The position numbers were made by a program, and so were the translations under genes. From NIC37A-2 sp050289625 (GTDB lineage: Bacteria > Myxococcota_A > Polyangia > Polyangiales > Polyangiaceae): 20,840 bases of DNA. This document shows positions 15,475-20,840 of this stretch, one piece after another (within the stretch, counting starts at the first letter, position 1; every line of letters starts with the position of its first letter). The notes beneath the pieces were generated by a model. It was not told the DNA's origin and did no database searches. It worked only from the letters and a program-made list of their open reading frames with translations. The DNA lies in NCBI GenBank assembly GCA_050289625.1, contig JBNKGC010000095.1, positions 1-20,840 on the forward strand, read 5' to 3'.

Positions 15475-17467
15475 CGATCGACCAGTGCGGAGCGATGCTC
15501 ACTGTTCCGGAGCGACCATCCAAGAGATGACGAAGGAGGGAAAGACCTTCGGAAATCGGGTTCTGCTCTTCGGGGGAACCGTCCGCGCCGGGGGCGCGGG
15601 TGATCTCGCGGCGGATCCGGGAGACGTGCCCGAGGGAACCTCGGGGGGGCTCGGTAGCCCAGGCCAGCCGGAGTCCCAACGCAAGGGGAGGGTAGGTGCG
15701 ACCGTGGCGGAGGCGGGTTGGAGCTTCCTCGTCGGCGGCGAGAAGGAGGATCTCGCCGCCTCGTACGGACAGAAAGGTCACCGCTTCGACGAGCCCCATG
15801 GCGACCGTGGCCCGCCCTGCCGCGATGGAGGTCGAGTAGCTGCGATTTCCGGTTGCGATCGACAGTTGACCCGCCGCTGCATTGTGGACGCTGGCTTGGA
15901 ATTTCGCGGGGGAAAGGACTCCGTCTTCAGCCAACTGATCCAAGAGCGTGAGCGTCGTGCCGAGCTCCCCGTAGGCGGAGCCCGTGATGATGGGCACCGT
16001 GGCGAGATCGACCGGGGGCGCCTGCTCCGCTCGTTCCTCCAAAGTTAACTGAGCGAGGAGCTCGGCGAACATGCGAGTTAATCGGCTCGCTCGACCTCGC
16101 GCGCGGGCAGGCAGAAGTCGAGCGGCAGGAACACCGCCTTCACCCGTGGGCGATCCGCTTCGCCAGGCTTCGACCGATTCGAACTCGGGGGACCAGAACG
16201 CGACGGAGACCACGTGCGCGGCTCCCTCGAGCTGGGCGTTCGTGTTGTCGCGCGTGACCCGGCGGCCCAGCGCCAGGGTGACGTTGCTGCCGCCGAAAGC
16301 GAACGAATTGCTGAGTGCCGTTTCGAGCTTGGCTTCGCGGCTTTCGATGATCGGCTGGCGGGCGAGCGTTCGATCGATCTCGGCGGGCGAGTGATTTTCC
16401 GGGACCCGACCGTGACTCAGAGCTTCGAGGCAAAAGACGGCCTCGGTGGCGCCGGCGGCTCCGAGCATGTGCCCGGTGCGATCCTTGGTCGAGGAAAAGG
16501 GGGCTGAGAGTCCACCGATGCTCGCCAGCGTGAGGGCCTCGATGGCGTCATTCTGGGCCGTGCCGGTGCCATGGGCGTTGACGTAGTCCACACACTCCGG
16601 CTCGAGACGAGCCGCCGCCAAAGCTTCTTCGATGGCGAGGCGCGCCCCGAGCCCCTCGGGGTGGGGCGCCGTCGCGTGGAAGGCGTCCGAGGCTTCCCCC
16701 GCCGAGAGAAGGCTGAGCTCCGAGGCTGTTTCCCGTTCCAGGAGCAGGAGCGCGCTTCCCTCGCCAATGGTGATCCCGCTGCGGGTCTTGTCGAAAGGAC
16801 GGCAAGCGTGGGGTGACAGAATCCCGAGGCTGGAAAAGCCCCGCACGGTGAGACCGCACAGGGCGTCGGCACCGCCGGTGAGAACCGCGTCGCAAGTGCC
16901 GGCATCGAGCAGGCGTTGCGCAGCGGCAATCGCCTTGCCGCTGGAGGAACAGGCGGTGGAAATCACGTAGCCGGGACCGTTGAGTCCGAGCAGGGCCGCC
17001 GTCAGACGCACCAAGGCGTCGTACGAGTGGAGGTCTTCGAAGCGGTACGTTTCGGGGAACCGACCCGTGGCCCGCTCCTCCGCGAGGGCTGTCTCGGTGA
17101 CGTCGATGCCGCCGGTGGACGATCCGATGACCAGCCCGATGCGATCCGCTCCGTACTGTTCGACGGTCCGGCGCACCTCGCCGAGCAGGGGTTCGAGACT
17201 GGCCCAGAAGAGCCGTGCGCAGCGGCTCAGGTGGTGGGTGACTTCGGCTGGCAGCTCGGACGGATCCTTGGGGACGCGCCCCCAATAAGCCGGAAACGGG
17301 TGAGCATTCCCGACGGGCGTCAGTCCGCGCGCGGACAGATTCCACGGAGGCGGTGGCTCTCCCACGATCCACCTTCCGGAGCCGAGTGCGTTCGACCAGC
17401 TGTAGGCCGAAATGCCATATGCGCCCGCGCGGATCACGGACCGGTCCCGTGCGGTGCCCCGTGTCAC
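15455..17467 (-). CDS. Beta-ketoacyl synthase fused to chain-length-factor-like domain (ApeO-ApeC-like)
   Basis: 670 residues from GTG 17467. Residues 12-404 form a complete FabF/ApeO-type ketosynthase: VIGSSTGGID (113-122), nucleophile Cys173 in STACSSSGKA, His299 in VNAHGTGT, His333 in TKDRTGHMLGAAG, and NSFAFGGSN near the end. After a linker of about 14 residues, residues 418-670 resemble the Ketoacyl-synt_2 (PF13723) subunit: VVSVAFWSPEFESVEAW at its start and ASVHNAAAGQLSIATGNRS, where a ketosynthase would carry its Cys. It has no nucleophile, as expected of a chain-length factor such as ApeC. The protein should condense malonyl-ACP onto the growing chain, with the second half setting length. 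The frame is open to 17950, but GTG 17467 begins 2 nt after the ribA stop; GTG 17437 is an alternative. An internal GTG at 16213 may also be used. Confidence 0.88.
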   Translation of the reverse strand: MTRGTARDRSVIRAGAYGISAYSWSNALGSGRWIVGEPPPPWNLSARGLTPVGNAHPFPAYWGRVPKDPSELPAEVTHHLSRCARLFWASLEPLLGEVRRTVEQYGADRIGLVIGSSTGGIDVTETALAEERATGRFPETYRFEDLHSYDALVRLTAALLGLNGPGYVISTACSSSGKAIAAAQRLLDAGTCDAVLTGGADALCGLTVRGFSSLGILSPHACRPFDKTRSGITIGEGSALLLLERETASELSLLSAGEASDAFHATAPHPEGLGARLAIEEALAAARLEPECVDYVNAHGTGTAQNDAIEALTLASIGGLSAPFSSTKDRTGHMLGAAGATEAVFCLEALSHGRVPENHSPAEIDRTLARQPIIESREAKLETALSNSFAFGGSNVTLALGRRVTRDNTNAQLEGAAHVVSVAFWSPEFESVEAWRSGSPTGEGGVPAARLLPARARGRASRLTRMFAELLAQLTLEERAEQAPPVDLATVPIITGSAYGELGTTLTLLDQLAEDGVLSPAKFQASVHNAAAGQLSIATGNRSYSTSIAAGRATVAMGLVEAVTFLSVRGGEILLLAADEEAPTRLRHGRTYPPLALGLRLAWATEPPRGSLGHVSRIRREITRAPGADGSPEEQNPISEGLSLLRHLLDGRSGTVSIAPHWSIDVAPSR
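16211..16228 (-). promoter_or_regulatory. Possible internal ribosome site and GTG start at the KS/CLF junction
   Basis: On the minus strand GAGGGAG (16228-16222) lies 8 nt before an in-frame GTG (16213-16211, codon 419). This codon is exactly where the chain-length-factor-like homology begins. It could allow a free 252-residue CLF to be made as well as the fusion. Confidence 0.35.
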
Positions 17468-17469
17468 GC

Positions 17470-18159
17470 TCAATGCTTTTGGCTGCCCGCGCCTTCCCGA
17501 GGCTCCGCTACGGCGAGCTGTTCGGGGAGCAGGTGGCGCATGCGCTCGCGCTTCACCGAGAGATAGGGAGCGGAAAACTCGTTGGCTTCGATGTGCACCG
17601 GGATGCGCTTCTTCACCTTCACCCCGAGCTCCCCGAGCGCTTCGGTCTTCCGCGGGTTGTTCGTCATGAGCTCGATCGAGCGCACCCCGAGCGACTGAAG
17701 GATCTCCGCGGCGACGTCGTACTGCCGAGCATCCACGGGTAGGTGGAGCAGCTCGTTTGCCTCGATGGTGTCGGCGCCTTCGGCCTGCAAGGCGTAGGCG
17801 CGAATCTTGTTTGCGAGCCCAATGCCGCGCCCCTCCTGGCGCAGGTACAAGATCACGCCGACTCCGCGCTTGCTGACGTGATCTTGAGCTGCCTCGAGCT
17901 GCTCCTTGCAGTCGCACTTCAGCGAACCGAGGACCTCGCTCGTGAGGCACTCGGAATGCACGCGGACCGGCACGTTTTCCTTGCCACGCACGTCTCCCAC
18001 GACGAGGGCCAGATGCTCGTCACTCAGCCCCGGGTGAGCGTTCGGATCCCGGTAGCGGAATACGATCACGCGAAAGGTTCCGAACCGAGTCGGCAGAGGC
18101 GCTTCCGCCAGCTCTTCGAGCCGGGGGTCAGATGGATCGATTGCAAGGGTGGTTGGCAT
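17470..18159 (-). CDS. ribA: GTP cyclohydrolase II
   Basis: Opens the riboflavin pathway by converting GTP to 2,5-diamino-6-ribosylamino-pyrimidinone 5'-phosphate, formate and pyrophosphate in the cytoplasm. 229 residues from ATG 18159, the length of a stand-alone RibA; there is no DHBP synthase domain fused in front as in many bacteria. The zinc-binding Cys set is in ECLTSEVLGSLKCDCKEQL, followed by ILYLRQEGRGIGLANKIRAY (catalytic region), LPVDARQYDVAAEILQSLGV and LMTNNPRKTEALGELGV. The frame could begin at 18297, but homology to the family starts after Met 18159. The next gene, the ketosynthase fusion, starts 2 nt after its stop. I saw no FMN riboswitch in the 213-nt leader. ribF lies 1.4 kb upstream on the other strand. 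Confidence 0.95.
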   Translation of the reverse strand: MPTTLAIDPSDPRLEELAEAPLPTRFGTFRVIVFRYRDPNAHPGLSDEHLALVVGDVRGKENVPVRVHSECLTSEVLGSLKCDCKEQLEAAQDHVSKRGVGVILYLRQEGRGIGLANKIRAYALQAEGADTIEANELLHLPVDARQYDVAAEILQSLGVRSIELMTNNPRKTEALGELGVKVKKRIPVHIEANEFSAPYLSVKRERMRHLLPEQLAVAEPREGAGSQKH

Positions 18160-18258
18160 CGCGAACCTGCGGGTGAGCCCCCCAACCGCCGCACTCCTCC
18201 AGGGTGGGAGCGAAATTCTCCTGGAATATCGGCTGGGTCGGCTTCGACCGATGGCGGA

Positions 18259-18287
18259 AACATGGAGCGCAGTCGGGTGCTGGTCAA
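18259..18287 (-). promoter_or_regulatory. Possible promoter of the ribA-ketosynthase operon
   Basis: On the minus strand TTGACC (18287-18282), a 17-nt spacer and CATGTT (18264-18259), about 100 nt before ribA. Good -35, weak -10. Sequence match only. Confidence 0.25.
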
Positions 18288-18350
18288 GAGTGGGCACGTG
18301 CCGTCCCAGATTCCCAAGTGAAGTCAGTGGGATAAGGAGGCCACCCCAGA

Positions 18351-18364
18351 CCGGGCATGCCCCG
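18351..18364 (-). terminator. Short GC-rich palindrome after holA
   Basis: GGGCATGCCC (18353-18362) within CCGGGCATGCCCCG lies just beyond the holA stop. The stem is short and has no T-run, so termination here is only a possibility. Confidence 0.2.
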
Positions 18365-18372
18365 AAATCGAC

Positions 18373-19380
18373 TCAACTAGCCTGGCACAAATCGATGATG
18401 ACTTCTTCGAGGACGGCCTGCGGGGGGCGCTTCGACCCCCCCTTCAAGTCTCGATCTACCTCGGACAACCGCTCGAGCCAGGTTTCGAGCACTGGCCTCG
18501 GCATAGCCCGAACTTGTCCAGCCAACTCGCGCGCCTTGAAAGGAGGCGCTCCCGCGAGCTTCGCGGCCTCCGGGGGACTGGCCCCCTGGCGTGACGCCGA
18601 TTCGAACTTGAGGAGCTGGCGGGTGGCCCAGGCCAGAACGCCCACGAGTCGGAGACCACGGTCCTGGGGGTCGAAGACCTCGCTCAGCGACTTGAGCGCC
18701 TGGGCGGTATCCCGTCGACCCACGGCTCCAACGAGCTCCCACACCGTGGCGGCGCGTACCCGCACGACGCACTCCGAGACTGCTTCCTCGGTGACCTTGC
18801 CGCCTTCCCCCACGTAGAGGCAGACGCGTTCGAGGGCGTCGGCCACCGAACCGAGCTCGGGACCCGCCAGCTCCGCGAGAAAGTCCGCGACGCCCATCGA
18901 GATAGAATTCCCTCGCTGTTGGGCGCGGTCCTGGATCCAGCGAGGGAGCTCGGCGCGCTTCGGGGTTTCGCAATTCACCAGAAACCCCTGCTTGCGGGCG
19001 AGGGCGACGAACTTGCGGCGCTTGTCGAGCTTGGGGCCAACTAGCACGAGGACCGTCGATTCGGCTGGCTTCTGCGCGTATTCGGCAAGCCGGTCGAGGG
19101 GCGCTTTCTTGTCGCTCTCCCACTTCTCGACGTTTCGAACGAGCACCCAGCGCCTGGGAGACATCATGGGGAGGGTGCGCGCCGCGCCGAGCACGGCGCT
19201 CACGTCCGCCTCTCCCGCGGTGAGCTGATCCTCATTGAGGCCCGGCATGCCGCCGTCCATCGTCGCTTGGCGGAGCGCACGAACGACTTCGTCGACGAAG
19301 TGACGCTCCTCTCCGACCACGAGGTAGACGGGCCGCAGCGTTCCTGCGCGCGCTTCGGCGATGGCTTGGTCGGGCGACAT
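18373..19380 (-). CDS. holA: DNA polymerase III subunit delta
   Basis: Clamp-loader subunit that opens the beta sliding clamp in the replisome. 335 residues from ATG 19380, close to the usual 330-345. The N-terminal AAA+-like region has LRPVYLVVGEERHFVDEVVRAL (about 14-35), and the segment LPMMSPRRWVLVRNVEKW is characteristic of the family (M..RR.V.V). Domain II (STVLVLVGPKLDKRRKFVAL) and the C-terminal helical collar (LELAGPELGSVADALER-like segment, then AKLAGAPPFKARELAGQV) follow in the normal order. The reading frame continues upstream to 19692, but those residues are antisense to ribF and low-complexity. It is divergent from ribF with 133 nt between and is followed by ribA on the same strand after 213 nt. 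Confidence 0.9.
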   Translation of the reverse strand: MSPDQAIAEARAGTLRPVYLVVGEERHFVDEVVRALRQATMDGGMPGLNEDQLTAGEADVSAVLGAARTLPMMSPRRWVLVRNVEKWESDKKAPLDRLAEYAQKPAESTVLVLVGPKLDKRRKFVALARKQGFLVNCETPKRAELPRWIQDRAQQRGNSISMGVADFLAELAGPELGSVADALERVCLYVGEGGKVTEEAVSECVVRVRAATVWELVGAVGRRDTAQALKSLSEVFDPQDRGLRLVGVLAWATRQLLKFESASRQGASPPEAAKLAGAPPFKARELAGQVRAMPRPVLETWLERLSEVDRDLKGGSKRPPQAVLEEVIIDLCQAS

Positions 19381-19411
19381 GCCGCGGGTTTTCGCAGGCG
19401 GAGGGGGAACC

Positions 19412-19440
19412 GGCAAGCAGCCCGGCGGTGAAAGCTTGCC
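19412..19440. promoter_or_regulatory. Inverted repeat in the holA/ribF divergent region
   Basis: GGCAAGC (19412-19418) and GCTTGCC (19434-19440), perfect 7-bp arms 15 nt apart, about 32 nt ahead of holA. A further 6-bp pair CCTGCG/CGCAGG lies at 19449-19454 and 19465-19470. Either could be an operator or leader hairpin. There is no resemblance to the FMN riboswitch. Confidence 0.2.
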
Positions 19441-19513
19441 CGCTGAACCCTGCGGGTCCGACCGCGCAGGAGATGCAGGTGCGCCTGCCCTCGGGCTGTA
19501 GTAGGCCTGGTCC

Positions 19514-20509
19514 GTGAGCGTGTCGCTGGGCAGCCGGTATTGCGTGGAGGGAGCCGAGAAGCTGAAGCTTCCGCCCGCGTCGAGTCTCGTTGCGATTGGA
19601 AATTTCGATGGCGTGCACCGGGGGCACCAAGCCGTGCTGGGAAGCGCGTTCGACGAAGCGGATCGGCGGGGGCTCAAGCCACTCGTTCTCACCTTTCACC
19701 CGCACCCGTCGGAGGTGCTCGGTCGGGGCGCACTACCCCTGCTGACCGCCCTCGAACGGAAAGTCGAGTTGATCGCGCGCCTCGCGGACGACGTGTGCGT
19801 CGTCGCGCAGCCCTTCGACCTGACCTTGGCCGCGAAAAAGCCGGTCGACTTCGTGGAGGAACTCTTGGTCCGCTGCCTTGGAGCGGCGGTCGTGATTGTG
19901 GGACGCAACTTTCGGTTTGGTCACCGCCGCGAGGGCGATCTGACGACACTCGCGGAGCTTGGGCAGCGATTCGGTTTCGAGGCGCGCGCCGAGGCCCTGG
20001 TGGGGGATGAGGTCGGCTGCTTTTCGAGCACGCGGGTACGTGACGCGCTTTCCACGGGCGACGTGCGCGAGGCGGCTTCAGTGCTCGGCCGTCCCCACAT
20101 GCTGACCGGGCGGGTGGAGAAGGGGGATCAACGGGGTCGCAGCCTCGGGTTTCCCACGGCGAACCTCGGTGCGATCCGTGAAGCGCTGCCGGAGCAAGGC
20201 GTGTACGCGGCGCTCGTCGACGTCGAAGAGCCTGCTGGGGGTTTCCGCCGAATCGCCGGAGCGGTGATGAACGTCGGCAGCAGGCCGACGTTCGCGGCGG
20301 GTTCGAGCGTTGAAGCCCATCTGCTCGACTTCGAAGGTGACCTCTACGGTCGACGGCTCAGGGCGCACCTCGTCGAGCGCCTGCGGGCAGAGCAGCGCTT
20401 CGACGGGGTGGATGCACTCCGCCGCCAAATCGAGCTGGACGCGGCGCGGGGTCGCGAGATCCTCGCCGGCGCGGAGCCCGATCCCCGAGCCGGTGAGGCG
20501 TGGTACTGA
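19514..20509 (+). CDS. ribF: Bifunctional riboflavin kinase / FAD synthetase
   Basis: Phosphorylates riboflavin to FMN and adenylates FMN to FAD. 331 residues, a little longer than the usual 305-320. The N-terminal FAD synthetase (nucleotidyl transferase) domain shows VAIGNFDGVHRGHQAVL (26-42), LTFHPHP, IVGRNFRFGHRREGD and SSTRVRDALSTGDV (about 168-181). The flavokinase domain shows GRSLGFPTANL (about 207-217), VYAALVDV, NVGSRPTF and VEAHLLDFEGDLYGRRL. GTG 19514 is taken as start, with TAGTAGG eight bases ahead; a second in-frame GTG lies two codons on. It is divergent from holA. Together with ribA on the opposite strand the region is enriched in flavin genes, though they are not in one operon. 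Confidence 0.95.
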   Translation: MSVSLGSRYCVEGAEKLKLPPASSLVAIGNFDGVHRGHQAVLGSAFDEADRRGLKPLVLTFHPHPSEVLGRGALPLLTALERKVELIARLADDVCVVAQPFDLTLAAKKPVDFVEELLVRCLGAAVVIVGRNFRFGHRREGDLTTLAELGQRFGFEARAEALVGDEVGCFSSTRVRDALSTGDVREAASVLGRPHMLTGRVEKGDQRGRSLGFPTANLGAIREALPEQGVYAALVDVEEPAGGFRRIAGAVMNVGSRPTFAAGSSVEAHLLDFEGDLYGRRLRAHLVERLRAEQRFDGVDALRRQIELDAARGREILAGAEPDPRAGEAWY

Positions 20510-20586
20510 GCTAGATCCCGGGCTTGACCGGATCCTCCCGGCCTCCGAAGATGGCGCCCGCCCGCAGGTCTCGACCTTCACGACTG

Positions 20587-20840
20587 ATGCCAGCACCTCA
20601 CGTTCTCGATCGCCTGTCTCGCTCGGAGCTCGTCGAACGTGCACGCGAGCTCGGGGTCGACCGCCCCGAGCGCATGACGCGCGTGGAACTGCGGGACGAG
20701 ATTCGGCGGCAGACGGAGGCACCACCCGAGGAGCCCCGGCCGCAGCGCGGGCTTTTGGGCGTGGCCCGGTCCATGCTGGCCAATATGGTGGAAGGCGGGC
20801 TGAACATGCCCGACGCGGCCGCCCTGATACGGGGTGAAGC
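20587..20840 (+). CDS. Uncharacterised protein with SAP-like N-terminal helix pair (runs off right edge)
   Basis: An open frame from ATG 20587 to the window edge, 84 residues seen, no stop. Residues 6-41 (LDRLSRSELVERARELGVDR, then PERMTRVELRDEIRRQ) form a helix-turn-helix pair like the SAP or Rho-N folds that often bind nucleic acid. This is followed by a Pro/Glu-rich linker and GLLGVARSMLANMVEGGLNM, an amphipathic segment. I do not recognise the family with certainty; similar short N-terminal modules precede longer proteins in myxobacteria. No clear ribosome site is visible, and the gap to ribF is 77 nt. The likely function cannot be given from this part alone. Confidence 0.65.
   Translation, partial: MPAPHVLDRLSRSELVERARELGVDRPERMTRVELRDEIRRQTEAPPEEPRPQRGLLGVARSMLANMVEGGLNMPDAAALIRGE

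Noticed and set aside
15489..15500. Possible fourth copy of the dispersed motif in reverse orientation (AGCGATGCTCAC)
   Set aside because: Only about 12 bases match, the dyad is broken, and it lies inside the CLF coding sequence.
17468..17950. N-terminal extension of the ketosynthase frame
   Set aside because: It lies wholly within ribA in another frame, is Arg-rich and shows no homology; the GTG 2 nt after the ribA stop explains the start better.
18160..18372. FMN riboswitch upstream of ribA
   Set aside because: The conserved RFN core segments are not visible in this leader or in the holA/ribF region.
1..20840. tRNA, rRNA, insertion sequences or prophage
   Set aside because: No transposase or integrase motifs, terminal inverted repeats or recognisable RNA genes were seen on either strand.

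Overview
The window is GC-rich, roughly two thirds G+C by eye, and densely coded on both strands. Its gene content points to a Gram-negative bacterium of the Myxococcota (old Deltaproteobacteria), most likely a Polyangiales-type myxobacterium. The signs are a Hanks-type Ser/Thr kinase with an Ala/Pro-rich juxtamembrane tail, a secreted protein with TPR/PEGA-like features, an FG-GAP remnant, and Arg/Ala/Pro-rich hypothetical proteins. This placement is inferred; no rRNA or other marker is present.

Layout. (1) Positions 1-3440, minus strand: a signalling operon of Ser/Thr kinase, single-pass Ala/Pro-rich membrane protein and a secreted TPR/PEGA-like protein that runs off the left edge. (2) 3441-4067: no intact gene, but a decayed C-terminal fragment of an FG-GAP (beta-propeller) protein on the plus strand and a strong hairpin followed by a T-rich tract. 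(3) fumC (minus) is divergent from a secreted MltD-like lytic transglycosylase with LysM repeats (plus). (4) 8024-14990, plus strand: glmU, an acyl carrier protein overlapping glmU by 4 nt, an acyl ligase fused to an ApeI-like hotdog dehydratase, an aromatic amino acid ammonia-lyase of the HAL/PAL/TAL family, and a secreted protein that looks like an outer-membrane barrel. (5) 14995-18159, minus strand and convergent with the former: ribA, a ketosynthase fused in frame to a chain-length-factor-like domain, and an ApeP-like hotdog dehydratase. (6) holA (minus) is divergent from ribF (plus), followed by the start of an uncharacterised gene with a SAP-like helix pair that runs off the right edge.

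The most interesting part is regions 4-5. The ACP, acyl ligase, two dehydratases, ketosynthase/CLF and ammonia-lyase together form most of an aryl-polyene / flexirubin-type pigment pathway. The lyase would make a cinnamate or coumarate starter, the ligase would load it on the ACP, and the KS-CLF with dehydratases would extend it to a polyene. The arrangement is unusual. The genes are split into two convergent operons, each attached by overlap or near-zero spacing to a housekeeping gene (glmU, ribA). The KS and CLF, which are separate ApeO and ApeC subunits in characterised systems, are one polypeptide, and the ligase and dehydratase are also fused. No ketoreductase, second ketosynthase, thioesterase, acyltransferase or exporter is in the window.

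A 22-bp imperfectly palindromic motif occurs twice (7870 and 9715), each time exactly 29 nt before a candidate ATG, with a 17-bp partial copy at 13186. All three lie in the plus-strand operon region.
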